In this document: positions 51,013 to 60,595 of the stretch, one piece after another | Numbering within the stretch: the first letter of the stretch is position 1 | Layout of the letters: every line of letters starts with the position of its first letter | From: DTU013 sp964512095 | GTDB lineage: Bacteria; Bacillota; Clostridia; Acetivibrionales; DTU013 | Assembly (NCBI GenBank): GCA_964512095.1 | Contig: CAZEIH010000010.1 | Span: 1-64,000 of the forward strand | Direction: 5' to 3' | Length of the DNA: 64,000 nt | Translations under genes and position numbers: made by a program | The notes under the pieces: generated by a model | What the model was told of the DNA's origin: nothing | The model's database searches: none | Seen by the model: the letters and a program-made list of their open reading frames with translations, nothing else

Positions 51013-52116
51013 TTATCTGTATCTGTTCTTTCTAAGAAATGTTGGTATTTCCAATTCGTCGTCAGAAACATCTCCACCAGTGTGACGCTTCACAGCTACA
51101 ACCTGTTCAGGCTTTACGGCAGTCTGTTTGTCCATTGCTTTCTCCATTTTCCTTATAACCGGACCCTTTTCAAATCCAGTAGCAATAACTGTAATCAATA
51201 TCTCGTCCTTAAGATTTTCATCTATTACTGCGCCGACAATTATGTTAGCATCTGGATCAGCCGACTTTTGTACAAGCTCTGCTGCCATATTTACTTCGAA
51301 AAGTCCTAAATCCTCGCCACCTGTGATGTTTAGCAGTACACCTCTTGCGCCTTCGATGGAGGTCTCCAGTAGGGGGCTCTGTATTGCCAGCTTTGCGGCC
51401 TCCTCTGCTCTTCCGTCACCGGAAGCCCTGCCTATACCCATATGGGCAAGTCCTGTATTGTACATTATTGTCTTTACATCAGCAAAGTCCAAATTTATTA
51501 GTCCCGGAACTGCAATCAGATCCGATATACCCTGGACACCCTGGCGAAGTACATCGTCAGCCATCTGGAAGGCGTCTATTATGGAAGTCTTTTTCTCAGC
51601 AACCTGAAGTAGTCTGTCGTTTGGTATAGTCACAAGCGTGTCAACAACCTCTTTAAGCTTCTCGATACCCTGCTCAGCATACTGCATCCTCTTTCGTCCC
51701 TCAAACATGAAGGGCTTTGTGACCACACCCACCGTAAGGATACCCATTTCCTTTGCTATCTGCGCAACAATAGGCGTTGCTCCTGTTCCGGTGCCGCCTC
51801 CCATTCCTGCGGTAACAAAGACCATGTCAGCACCTTTGACTGCCTGAGCAATTTCATCCTTACTCTCATCGGCTGCTTTTTCACCAATTTCAGGATTAGC
51901 TCCTGCACCAAGGCCTTTAGTCAGCTTGTCCCCAATCTGAATCTTTGTGTTTGCTTTGGAAAGAAAGAGTGCCTGTTTATCTGTATTTATTGCTATGAAC
52001 TCGACACCGCGTAGTCCCGCTGATATCATTCTGTTGACGGCATTATTGCCTCCACCACCGACACCTATGACCTTAATTTGGGCAAACTGTTCCATATCAA
52101 TATCAAACTCCAGCAA
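51013..52116 (-). CDS. ftsZ: Cell division protein FtsZ
   Basis: The start is set at the TTG at 52116, giving the usual clostridial N-terminus (LLEFDIDMEQFAQIKVIGV, initiated as Met), with AAGGGGG seven bases upstream. The 367-residue GTPase has GVGGGGNNAVNRM and the tubulin signature GGGTGTGATP (about 105-114). Its core is complete and it has a C-terminal peptide (LEIPTFLRKNRYR) that binds FtsA. A 115-bp AT-rich gap to ftsA holds no other gene. Confidence 0.96.
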   Translation of the reverse strand: MLEFDIDMEQFAQIKVIGVGGGGNNAVNRMISAGLRGVEFIAINTDKQALFLSKANTKIQIGDKLTKGLGAGANPEIGEKAADESKDEIAQAVKGADMVFVTAGMGGGTGTGATPIVAQIAKEMGILTVGVVTKPFMFEGRKRMQYAEQGIEKLKEVVDTLVTIPNDRLLQVAEKKTSIIDAFQMADDVLRQGVQGISDLIAVPGLINLDFADVKTIMYNTGLAHMGIGRASGDGRAEEAAKLAIQSPLLETSIEGARGVLLNITGGEDLGLFEVNMAAELVQKSADPDANIIVGAVIDENLKDEILITVIATGFEKGPVIRKMEKAMDKQTAVKPEQVVAVKRHTGGDVSDDELEIPTFLRKNRYR

Positions 52117-52231
52117 AGTGAATCCCCCTTTTGTCATTGGTTTGGCATTACTTAAATAATATCTTATTCCATTCATTAAAGCAAGATTAGATTTACAAAA
52201 AGTTCAATTAAAATATTATTGTTTAACTAAT

Positions 52232-53464
52232 CTAAAAAATCTCTTTTATGAAACTAATTATTCTATTAATAAAATTCATTTTAGGGCTACTGACTGTAGG
52301 TTTCTTTAGCTTAACCTCACTTGCCGCACTTCCACCCTTTTTAACATTGGCCACATACTTGATAATACCTGCCGTCGCAACATATTCAGGCTTAGAAACA
52401 CCTTGGAGCTGTCCAGCCTGTACAACTCTGATTGGAACTTGGAACACCTCCTGGGCAAGCTGTTTACATCCGTCAACATAAGATATGCCAGCTCCGGTCA
52501 TAACCGCATTGCCTTCCTCGGGAATACTCACGCCAGCCTTAGTAAGTAAATTATTACAAAGTGAGAATACTTCATAGACTCTTGCCTCAATTATCTCAAC
52601 CACTTCCGATACCTTCACATTTTTCTTTGTATTCTCATTGATATCTAAAACTGAAATTTCCTGATCGTTCTTAATAAGAGATGTCAATGCCAATTCGAAT
52701 TGTCTTTTTATCTTTTCAGCCTCGACATTTGATATTCTCAATCCTATTGCTATATCATTGGTAACATGATCCCCTCCCACAGGGATTGAATCATAAAAAA
52801 TCAGCCGTTTGCCCTGGAATACTGAAACATCAGTAACACTACCTCCTACATCCAGTAGGATAACTCCAATATCCTTCTCATCAGCAGTCAGACATATCTC
52901 CCCGGTGGCAAATGCTTCTGCTACTATTCCATCTATTCTGATTCCTGCTCTTTCCATGCTTTTTATTATATTTTGAACAGAGGTGATTTTCCCCACCAGT
53001 ATGTCGGCATCGACTTCAAGCCTTGCTCCTACCATACCGACAGGATCAGTTATCTCATCATAACCGTCGATTATGTACTGCCTTGGTATCACATCTATCA
53101 ACTGTCTGTCATCCGGATATTCTATATCTCTGACATCGCTCAGGATATTTTCAACATCGACACTCGATATCTCTCTGCCATTAATATTCAAATAGCCTCT
53201 ATTGTTGATAATATTGACATGCATTCCATGTATGTTTACATAAGCTGAAGCAATTTTCATATTGGCATCGGCTTCAGCCTCTTCAACAGCCTTCCTAATA
53301 CTATCAGCTGTACTGTCTATGTCAACTATAACACCCTTTTTCAGGCCATTGCATGAAGCCATGCCTCTGCCTACTATCTCTATTTGAGAAAGCTTGTTCA
53401 CTTTTCCGATAAGTGAACTTACTTTGGTTGTTCCAATATCAATGCCTATAATTAAGTTATTCAC
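52232..53464 (-). CDS. ftsA: Cell division protein FtsA
   Basis: The 410-residue actin-like ATPase has the phosphate loop LIIGIDIGTTKVSSLIG (about 4-20), the SHS2-like 1C domain (about 80-160), VILLDVGGSVTDVSVFQG and AVMTGAGISYVDGC. The C-terminal amphipathic helix FINRIISFIKEIF binds the membrane. It links FtsZ to the membrane during division. It lies 19 bases after sbp. Confidence 0.94.
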   Translation of the reverse strand: MNNLIIGIDIGTTKVSSLIGKVNKLSQIEIVGRGMASCNGLKKGVIVDIDSTADSIRKAVEEAEADANMKIASAYVNIHGMHVNIINNRGYLNINGREISSVDVENILSDVRDIEYPDDRQLIDVIPRQYIIDGYDEITDPVGMVGARLEVDADILVGKITSVQNIIKSMERAGIRIDGIVAEAFATGEICLTADEKDIGVILLDVGGSVTDVSVFQGKRLIFYDSIPVGGDHVTNDIAIGLRISNVEAEKIKRQFELALTSLIKNDQEISVLDINENTKKNVKVSEVVEIIEARVYEVFSLCNNLLTKAGVSIPEEGNAVMTGAGISYVDGCKQLAQEVFQVPIRVVQAGQLQGVSKPEYVATAGIIKYVANVKKGGSAASEVKLKKPTVSSPKMNFINRIISFIKEIF

Positions 53465-53483
53465 AGATGCGACCCCCTACAAA

Positions 53484-53834
53484 CTATATATTATCTTTTT
53501 TTCTCGACTTATTCAACAAATATCTGCGAATAATAGCGAAATTTATAAAAATTCTGTTACCAAATGCGAAAATTGCTGCAAGATACAGCTGTAGTCCCAT
53601 CTGATCTCCTATATAGGCCAATATTGCAGCTAGTATAGCATTACCAAAAAAACCGGAAACAAAAATCTTCATGTCGAATTTTCCACGCACTGTTGCGGAA
53701 AATCCACCAAATACCGAGTCTATGGAAGCAAGTATAGCTACTGCCAGGTAAATAGAATATTGCTGTGGAACATTAATAGGGATTATAAATACTCCTATCA
53801 ATATACCTATAATCATACCTAAAATTGGAAGCAT
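53484..53834 (-). CDS. sbp: Small basic family protein (Sbp, DUF1290)
   Basis: The 116-residue membrane protein has three to four hydrophobic segments and the family sequence ILASIDSVFGGFSATVRGKF. Sbp genes lie between ftsQ and ftsA/ftsZ in many Gram-positive bacteria; their role in division is not known. The basic C-terminus (RRYLLNKSRKKDN) fits the family name. Confidence 0.9.
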   Translation of the reverse strand: MLPILGMIIGILIGVFIIPINVPQQYSIYLAVAILASIDSVFGGFSATVRGKFDMKIFVSGFFGNAILAAILAYIGDQMGLQLYLAAIFAFGNRIFINFAIIRRYLLNKSRKKDNI

Positions 53835-53840
53835 TGATGC

Positions 53841-54689
53841 CTACCCTCCATATTCCGGAGTGAACACCGGATCAGTATTTGCCGAGAAATCCAGTGTACC
53901 CCTTTCAGTTTTCTTTAAATTCTTTCTTAATATGCTTGTGGTAGCACTAATCTTATAGTGTAGATCCTCTGCCTTGCCAAGATTTACTATTATCCGTGAT
54001 TCGAGTGAAATCTTTACATTGTAAGGATCACATGGATCCACATAGTCAACATCATCTATTAGCTTACACTCATTTGCACTATCCACGTCCTTAATTGTAT
54101 CAAATACTTTAAATGCTGATAAGAACATTTCATCAGGAATATCCAATTTATTGCCCAGATTGGCAGTTGCCAGCTGAGTAGTCCGTATTACAGGCAAACT
54201 TAGTCTGTCTGTAGCAGGCTCTATTTCCAGGAGATATCCCTCCCTGTCAATGAGTAGATATGTTCCCTTCATATCTATTATAGCTGCTGGCTCACGTTCA
54301 ACAACCTCAATATGTATAGTAGACGGAAGGACGTATCCGACTCTTGCCTGCTTAACATATGGGCAGTTGCTCATAATACTTCTTTCGGCGTCGCTAATTC
54401 GCATAACGCCTGAAAACGAACTACTCTCAAACATGAGCTTGAATCCGTTACGTCCCGGTCTTATACTTGAGGCAGCCGCCAGAACTGCCCCATCATAGTG
54501 GGCAGAGCCCTCTGATACAATCTGTTTTATATTAAAAAAGGGTGACATTGAAGTATATATAATGGTAATTACAAACAACACTGTCACCAATACAAACCAC
54601 ATTGTACTTAGTATTCTTTGCAGTCCTCTTTTTCTTTTGTTACGCACATGTGCCGGCTCCTGCACAACCTTTATCCTGCGCAATTTCAT
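53841..54689 (-). CDS. ftsQ: Cell division protein FtsQ/DivIB
   Basis: The start chosen is the ATG at 54689 (MKLRRIKVVQEP), six bases after AGGGGG; in-frame TTG/ATG codons up to 54764 would overlap the murA remnant. The 282-residue product has one membrane helix (about 30-52), a POTRA domain (FFNIKQIVSEGSAHYDGAVL onward) and the FtsQ beta domain with IHIEVVEREPAAIIDMKG. It recruits late division proteins with FtsL and DivIC. The rest of the dcw cluster is not in this window. Confidence 0.88.
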   Translation of the reverse strand: MKLRRIKVVQEPAHVRNKRKRGLQRILSTMWFVLVTVLFVITIIYTSMSPFFNIKQIVSEGSAHYDGAVLAAASSIRPGRNGFKLMFESSSFSGVMRISDAERSIMSNCPYVKQARVGYVLPSTIHIEVVEREPAAIIDMKGTYLLIDREGYLLEIEPATDRLSLPVIRTTQLATANLGNKLDIPDEMFLSAFKVFDTIKDVDSANECKLIDDVDYVDPCDPYNVKISLESRIIVNLGKAEDLHYKISATTSILRKNLKKTERGTLDFSANTDPVFTPEYGG

Positions 54690-54735
54690 TAATTTCCCCC
54701 TGATTGCCTTTATATCAGGCATTTCAGCTATGTTG

Positions 54736-55671
54736 CTATTCAACCCGCTGGATGGATGCTCCAACCTGTCTTAATTTATCTTCAATACTCTCATATCCTC
54801 TGTCTATATGCTTGATATCGGATATCACCGATTCCCCTTCAGCTGAGAGTCCTGCAAGCACCAAGGCTGCTCCTCCCCTGAGATCACGGGCATACACATT
54901 TGCACCTGTAAGCTTTTTTACCCCCTTTACAATTGCAATACGACCTTCAAGCTTTATATTGGCACCCATTCTTAGCAATTCATCCACATGCTTGTATCTG
55001 TTTTCAAATACAGTCTCCACTATTATGCTTGTGCCTCTTGCAATTGTCAACATGGCACTAATTTGCGCCTGCATATCTGTTGGGAAGCCCGGGTAAGGCA
55101 ATGTACGAACAATATCTAGAGCACGCATTCTAGCAGGGCCGGCAACTAACATTGTACTGCCTTTTATAACAATCCTACAGCCGCTTTCTCTTAAAAGAGA
55201 TATTATGGAACTTAAGTGCTCTGGTATTACATTCCTTAGTAACAGCTCTCCGCCTGTGATACCTGCCGCCACCATATATGTACCTGCTACTATGCGGTCT
55301 GTAATGATAGTATGTTCCGCATTTCTTAGCTTATGTTCTCCTCCTCTGATCCTTACGACGCTCGTGCCGGCACCTGTAACATAAACGCCGGTGGATTGCA
55401 GGTAGTTCTGCAAATCCAGTATTTCAGGCTCCTTGGCTGCATTTCTTATAACTGTTTCTCCTTCGGCAAATACCGAAGCCAGCATAATATTCTCTGTAGC
55501 CCCAACACTTGGATAATCAAGCTGGATATCACAACCCTTCAGCCTTTCGGCCTCACAGTATATGAATCCTCTTTGGGCATCCTGTACCTTCGCCCCCATA
55601 TTTTTCAGCGCTTTCAGATGTAAATCTATAGGTCTAGGGCCTATTTCGCACCCACCCGGATACGTAACTCT
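54736..55671 (-). pseudogene. murA: 5'-truncated UDP-N-acetylglucosamine 1-carboxyvinyltransferase (murA-like)
   Basis: An ATG-started frame begins at 55599 (287 residues), but MurA homology continues upstream to about 55671: the in-frame codons read VTYPGGCEIGPRPIDLHLKA, the region of the catalytic Cys. A TGA at 55672-55674 stops the frame and the first 110 or so residues of a normal 420-residue MurA are absent. The remainder is intact (TENIMLASVFAEGETVIRN; LPYPGFPTDMQAQISAML; ILDLQNYLQ). Without the N-terminal part it should not be active. Firmicutes often have a second murA. It shares strand and order with ftsQ. Confidence 0.85.
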
Positions 55672-55760
55672 TCAGGTATTGAAATATACTACCATTTCTC
55701 TTGCTTTACATCTATTATTTTACCACTCACATACTAAGGTATCAACTAAAATACAGATTC

Positions 55761-57071
55761 CTAGTCTATTGAAACAACGACACCTCCATATTTATCAGCC
55801 ACAGCTGCTAATGCCACCTTATCGGTGGTGTCCTCTTTAATGATAACACCTGCAATCCCTCTGTATATCCTGAGGGCTTCTTCAAGAGCTGAAACACTAT
55901 TAGTTTCAATGATAATGGGATCCCTGACATACCATTGCAGTTTGTCAACAACATCAGAAAGTATTCTAACAGTAGTAGATATAGCGTCAGTATTTACATA
56001 AATAGCGTCAAAGCCTTCAGATGCTATATCAAGACCTGTGTCCTCCACCCATGAAAGATCATTGTTTTTAAGAGCCTCCATCATTTCAGAATTGCTCTTT
56101 GCATCCAGTTTGTATATGTTTTCTTTATCCAGCTTATCCACACTAACATATTTTGTGTTTGATGTTATTATTCCCTTTGGCCTATCAGCTGCAGGAGCAG
56201 GAATAATGTCCAATACCCTTTCCTTTAGTACTTTTATAAATTCAGGAGTAGTTCCACAGCAACCGCCAATAAGCCGTGCTCCCAATCCAACAAATTTCGC
56301 TGCCAATTCGGCAAAATGTACCGGAGTTTCCTTATATGAAACCATACCCTCTGTCACTACCGGTAGCCCTGCATTTGGCTTCACACTGAGATATCCTCCT
56401 CCAGCATCATGCATAGCTTTAATAATATCCGCCATATGCTCAGGTCCAAAGGAGCAGTTGGCGCCTACCATATCTACACCTACTGATCTCAATACAGCAA
56501 CAGCTACGAAAGGATTTGTACCCATTAGAGTATGACCGTTGTTTTCGAATGCAAGAGAACAAATAACCGGAAGATTTGTGACGTCTCTGGCCGCCCAATA
56601 AGCTGCCCGCAGCTCTGCCAAATCAGTGAAGGTCTCAAAATTGATAACATCAACACCACCATCTGCTAATGCCTTTACTTGCTCACAATATATTTCATAT
56701 GCCTTCTGAAACGAAAGCTGGCCAGAGGGCTCAAACAATACTCCCGTTGGACCAATAGAGCCAGATACAAAAGCCCTGTCCCCCGCAACCTCCTTAGCAA
56801 GCTTTGCTCCCAGATAATTTATTTCATAGGTTTTATCTCCAAGGCCATATTTACTGAGATGTATCCTGTTTCCTGGAAAAGTGTTGGTCTGAATCACATC
56901 GGAGCCGGCTTCAAGATATGCCCTGTAAACCCTCCTGACAGCGTCCTGGTTAGTCAAATTCCATAGCTCACCGCAATCCCCACCCTTTAGGCCAAGGGTT
57001 TGCAGCAGGTATCCCTTTGAGCCGTCGTGTATAAGTACGCCCTTTTCAATTTGCTTTAAAAAATCTCTCAT
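55761..57071 (-). CDS. Homocysteine S-methyltransferase-domain protein with short pterin-like tail
   Basis: The start is the ATG at 57071 (MRDFLKQIEKGVLIHDG), with GGAGG eight bases upstream. Residues 1-300 form a homocysteine methyltransferase barrel. Its zinc ligands are visible: Cys in GANCSFGPEHM and the Cys pair in GGCCGTTPEF. The last 130 residues resemble the first half of the pterin-binding domain of cobalamin-dependent MetH (DPIIIETNSVSALEEALRIY; KYGGVVVSID) but lack the GERINPTG-type motif, the second half and any B12 domain. It may be a truncated MetH or a variant using S-methylmethionine-like donors. A strong promoter precedes it. Confidence 0.8.
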   Translation of the reverse strand: MRDFLKQIEKGVLIHDGSKGYLLQTLGLKGGDCGELWNLTNQDAVRRVYRAYLEAGSDVIQTNTFPGNRIHLSKYGLGDKTYEINYLGAKLAKEVAGDRAFVSGSIGPTGVLFEPSGQLSFQKAYEIYCEQVKALADGGVDVINFETFTDLAELRAAYWAARDVTNLPVICSLAFENNGHTLMGTNPFVAVAVLRSVGVDMVGANCSFGPEHMADIIKAMHDAGGGYLSVKPNAGLPVVTEGMVSYKETPVHFAELAAKFVGLGARLIGGCCGTTPEFIKVLKERVLDIIPAPAADRPKGIITSNTKYVSVDKLDKENIYKLDAKSNSEMMEALKNNDLSWVEDTGLDIASEGFDAIYVNTDAISTTVRILSDVVDKLQWYVRDPIIIETNSVSALEEALRIYRGIAGVIIKEDTTDKVALAAVADKYGGVVVSID

Positions 57072-57110
57072 AATAATAGCCTCCAATGATTAGTAGAACA
57101 TTTGTCTATT

Positions 57111-57139
57111 ATTATACCACTATCTTCAGCTATCTACAA
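57111..57139 (-). promoter_or_regulatory. Promoter of the homocysteine methyltransferase-like gene
   Basis: On the minus strand TTGTAG (57134-57139) and TATAAT (57111-57116) are spaced by 17 bp. The -10 lies 39 bases before the ATG, so the leader is only about 30 nt, too short for a SAM or B12 riboswitch. Confidence 0.75.
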
Positions 57140-57171
57140 TTTAATTCTATGTAAAATAGTAATCAAAACAT

Positions 57172-57220
57172 AATCGATAGGGCTGCTTAATACCTCCTCC
57201 ACAAGCAAGCCCCATCGATT
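57172..57220 (-). terminator. Hairpin after the Tad operon, probable weak terminator
   Basis: AATCGATAGGGCTGCTT (57172-57188) pairs with AAGCAAGCCCCATCGATT (57203-57220) with small bulges. It lies 26 bases after tadC. On the minus strand the stem is followed by ATGTTTTGATT, a weak T-tract, so termination may be partial. Confidence 0.5.
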
Positions 57221-57246
57221 ACGGGTCAGGAAAATGGCCATATTTA

Positions 57247-58167
57247 CTACATCGCAGAAAATTGCTCAATCAATTTGATTACTACAGGCCCCAGCAAAAC
57301 AATAAATAGCGTTGGAAAAATGAATACTACCATTGGTATGAGCATCTTTACAGGGATTTTCATGGCTTTTTCCTGTGCCCGTTGCTTTCTTTTTAACCTC
57401 ATTTGATCGGACTGAATACGTAGGACTTTGGCAATACCAACTCCAAATTGATCTGCTTGGATGATTGCTCCAGTAAATGCAGTAAAGTCCTGTATGTCCA
57501 GCCTTTGGGACATATCTCTCAAAGAATCCTTCTTTTGCCTTCCTACCTTAATTTCCTGCAAAACCTTTTCAAATTCAGAAGCCAAGGGGCCAGGTTTTTT
57601 TTCTACAACCTTCAGCAAAGCTCCATCAAACCCTAGGCCAGCTTCAACACTAACCGTTATTAAATCTATAACATCAGGTAATGAATTTAATATCGTTGTT
57701 TGCCTTGATGTGATTATCTTACCAAGAATAAAGCTTGGTAGTACAAAACCCATAGCTATCTCCGACAGAATGAACAAAATAATAGTCCCACCCTTCACGC
57801 CTGAGTTTTTGCATACAATAAAGGTAATCAATGGCAGTATGGTTACAAGCAAGGCTTGGACATTGGCCCATTCCTTAACAGATAGCTTCCCAGGGTTACC
57901 TGCCCTAATTACTTTATTTTCAAGGGACGCTAACATTTCCCTAGGGGTGATTTTCATCATAGCCTTGCCCATACTGTCAAGCATTGGACGGATAACCCTT
58001 GTCAATAAAGGCTGGCTTAACTCTTCATCATCGTTTGTTATCCCTAACTTTTTGATACGATGAAGTCTTGTTTCTATTGATTGCTTATCTCGGTTGGCAA
58101 CTGAAAAAAACGTATAAAGGAGCATAAAGCAGCTTGCAAAAACCATTATAAAAATTGCTATAAGCAT
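57247..58167 (-). CDS. tadC: Tad pilus assembly protein TadC
   Basis: The 306-residue type II secretion F-domain protein has membrane helices at about 4-25, 110-155 and 275-300. A conserved cytoplasmic segment includes LPDVIDLITVSVEAGLGFDG (about 165-184). With TadB it forms the inner-membrane platform of the Flp pilus. It is the last gene of the operon, 12 bases after tadB. Confidence 0.9.
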   Translation of the reverse strand: MLIAIFIMVFASCFMLLYTFFSVANRDKQSIETRLHRIKKLGITNDDEELSQPLLTRVIRPMLDSMGKAMMKITPREMLASLENKVIRAGNPGKLSVKEWANVQALLVTILPLITFIVCKNSGVKGGTIILFILSEIAMGFVLPSFILGKIITSRQTTILNSLPDVIDLITVSVEAGLGFDGALLKVVEKKPGPLASEFEKVLQEIKVGRQKKDSLRDMSQRLDIQDFTAFTGAIIQADQFGVGIAKVLRIQSDQMRLKRKQRAQEKAMKIPVKMLIPMVVFIFPTLFIVLLGPVVIKLIEQFSAM

Positions 58168-58179
58168 CTACTGCACCTC

Positions 58180-59160
58180 CTATATCTCAATCCTTACTAT
58201 CCTTCGTATCAAAATAATACCGGTAAACTCCATTACGGCTGCCACTCCAAGCATCAATAGGCCTAAAGGAGTTGTAAACAACAGGCTCATCTGCCCCGGA
58301 TTAATTAGGTAAATAATTAAACACAATATCAATGGCAGTATGGAAATCACAAGACCTGATACTCTGCCCTGAGCTGTTATTGCCTTTAGCTCTCCCTTGA
58401 TTTTTACTCTATCACGGATTGTCTGGGTTATTTTATCAAGAACCTCCGATAGATTTCCTCCAACCTGTCTCTGAATCATTACAGCAGTTACCATTAGCTC
58501 AAGATCCTCGCTTTCTATCCTATTGACCATATTCTCGAGAGCTCTCTCTGTGTTCAATCCCAGATTAACCTCCTTTTGTAGTATACTGAATTCCTCTGCA
58601 ATAGGACCAGTCATTTCCTCCGCTACCATATCCACCGTCTGAAAGAAGCTGTAGCCGGCTTTTAGAGAGTTCGACATCATTGTAACTGCGTCACCAAGCT
58701 GTTCATTTAAAAGCTTAAGTCTTTTCTTAATCCTGCTCTTAACATAGAATGATGGCATCAACCAACCACCCACACCTGCCAATAGGGCTAAAGGCCACGT
58801 TCCTATTCCCTTGGCCAGTATAATCAAAAAGAACAATAGAAGAAACAGAATTAAACTAAACACAAGAAACTCTTCTGCCTTCACAGGCAAATGTGACCTT
58901 GTTAAGCTTGCCCGTATCTTCCTTTTGTATCCATCAAGAAACCTGATTTTACCTATTCCTTTTGAAAGAGCACCTCTAACTGCTCCCGTATTGTCTCTTC
59001 TCCTTGATCTTGCCTTATCTTCATGAAATTCTTCCACATTGGTATACTTACCAAGCCTAGACATATAATCATGCTTTACAGATAATTTACTAAATATTAG
59101 GTAATAAATCATGCCTGACGATACAAATGATAAAACAATTATCAGCCCCTCCATATTCAT
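58180..59160 (-). CDS. tadB: Tad pilus assembly protein TadB
   Basis: The 326-residue F-domain protein has helices at about 3-22, 95-140 and 275-320, and the segment LGDAVTMMSNSLKAGYSFFQ (about 155-174). ERALENMVNRIESEDLELMV and VGGNLSEVLDKI are also typical. It pairs with TadC as the platform for CpaF. It lies 18 bases after cpaF. Confidence 0.9.
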   Translation of the reverse strand: MNMEGLIIVLSFVSSGMIYYLIFSKLSVKHDYMSRLGKYTNVEEFHEDKARSRRRDNTGAVRGALSKGIGKIRFLDGYKRKIRASLTRSHLPVKAEEFLVFSLILFLLLFFLIILAKGIGTWPLALLAGVGGWLMPSFYVKSRIKKRLKLLNEQLGDAVTMMSNSLKAGYSFFQTVDMVAEEMTGPIAEEFSILQKEVNLGLNTERALENMVNRIESEDLELMVTAVMIQRQVGGNLSEVLDKITQTIRDRVKIKGELKAITAQGRVSGLVISILPLILCLIIYLINPGQMSLLFTTPLGLLMLGVAAVMEFTGIILIRRIVRIEI

Positions 59161-59178
59161 CCCTCCCTGAACCGATCG

Positions 59179-60543
59179 TTATCTCATAAATATATCCAAA
59201 GGAAGTGATATACCCGCATCTTCAAGTTTCTCTGTGAATTTAGGCTTTATACCGGTTGATACCAGCGAACCTGTTATTCGTCCTTTTTCATCTCTTCCTT
59301 GTTGTCTAAATAAGAAAATATCCTGCATAGTAATTATTTCACCTTCCATACCGGTTATCTCAGTAATATGTGTAATCCTTCTTGAGCCATCCCTAAGCCT
59401 GGATTGCTGTACTATCAAATCTATAGCTGATGATATCTGTTCACGAATTGCCTTTACAGGTAGCTCCATTCCTGCCATCAAAACCATTGTCTCAAGTCTC
59501 GATAGCATATCTCGTGGTGAATTAGCATGACCGGTAGTAAGAGATCCATCATGACCTGTATTCATTGCCTGGAGCATATCAAGAGCCTCGCCACTTCTTA
59601 CCTCCCCAACAACAATTCGATCCGGCCTCATTCTAAGGGAATTTCTTACCAGATCTCTAATAGCTATGGCACCCTTACCCTCTATGTTCGGTGGGCGGGT
59701 TTCTAGCCTGACAACATGTTCCTGAGCCAGCTGTAGCTCGGCTGCATCCTCAATTGTGACTATTCTCTCATCATCAGGAATAAATGAGGACATTACATTG
59801 AGAGTTGTGGTCTTTCCACTTCCTGTACCTCCTGATACCACTATATTAAGCCTTGCCTCAACACAGGCCTTTAGTAGCATTGCCACCTCTGGCGATAGTG
59901 TGCCAAAATTAATCAGGTCTCTGACAGAGAATGGTTTTTCTGAAAACTTTCTTATTGTTATTGATGGTCCATTGAGAGCAAGGGGCGGAATTATCGCATT
60001 AACCCTAGAACCGTTGGGCAATCTAGCATCCACCATAGGTGAGCTCTCATCAATACGTCTTCCAAGGGGTGCGACAATTTTATCAATGACCTTCATCACA
60101 TGCTGATCATCCTTAAATGTCACGTCCGTGCGAACCAGTCTTCCCTTTTTTTCTACATAAACACAGTCGGGTCCGTTCACCATTATCTCCGAAACTGATG
60201 TATCGTGAATTAGTTGGTTTATTGGGCCAAAGCCAATGGCTTCATCAATTATTTGAGTGATGAGCTTTTGCTTGTCCAGTTTTGTTATAAAGGTGCCCTC
60301 ATCCTCAAGAAAATTCTCAATAATAGCTGAGATTTCATTCTCCAGCTCCTCCTCATTATTCTCAGTGGGAATTTCCTTTAAGGCTCCGGTGTTTATCTCC
60401 TCAATAATCTTTATATGTATGCGTGTTTTTAACTCCTCAAAGGGATCCTCCTTTGGGACAGCAGACTTTCGCATCTTACTTTGAGTGCCCATCTCCAAGC
60501 CTTCCGTGATTTTTTCTCTTTGCATTCTCTCCAGTAACGACAC
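59179..60543 (-). CDS. cpaF: Tad pilus ATPase CpaF/TadA
   Basis: The start is the GTG at 60543 (VSLLERMQREKITEGLEMG), with GGGGGG eight bases upstream; a TTG earlier lies in the ribosome site. The 454-residue secretion ATPase has Walker A VSGGTGSGKTTTLNV (about 235-249), the Asp box IVTIEDAAELQL, Walker B VGEVRSGEALDML and the His box TTGHANSPRDML. It powers Flp pilus assembly. Confidence 0.94.
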   Translation of the reverse strand: MSLLERMQREKITEGLEMGTQSKMRKSAVPKEDPFEELKTRIHIKIIEEINTGALKEIPTENNEEELENEISAIIENFLEDEGTFITKLDKQKLITQIIDEAIGFGPINQLIHDTSVSEIMVNGPDCVYVEKKGRLVRTDVTFKDDQHVMKVIDKIVAPLGRRIDESSPMVDARLPNGSRVNAIIPPLALNGPSITIRKFSEKPFSVRDLINFGTLSPEVAMLLKACVEARLNIVVSGGTGSGKTTTLNVMSSFIPDDERIVTIEDAAELQLAQEHVVRLETRPPNIEGKGAIAIRDLVRNSLRMRPDRIVVGEVRSGEALDMLQAMNTGHDGSLTTGHANSPRDMLSRLETMVLMAGMELPVKAIREQISSAIDLIVQQSRLRDGSRRITHITEITGMEGEIITMQDIFLFRQQGRDEKGRITGSLVSTGIKPKFTEKLEDAGISLPLDIFMR

Positions 60544-60595
60544 CTGACCGCCCCCCAGCAAAATTATTTACAATACAGCCATATACTAAGCTGTG

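Noticed and set aside
57087..57246. SAM or cobalamin riboswitch upstream of the methyltransferase-like gene
   Set aside because: The promoter -10 is only 39 bases from the ATG, and no conserved core of those classes is visible.
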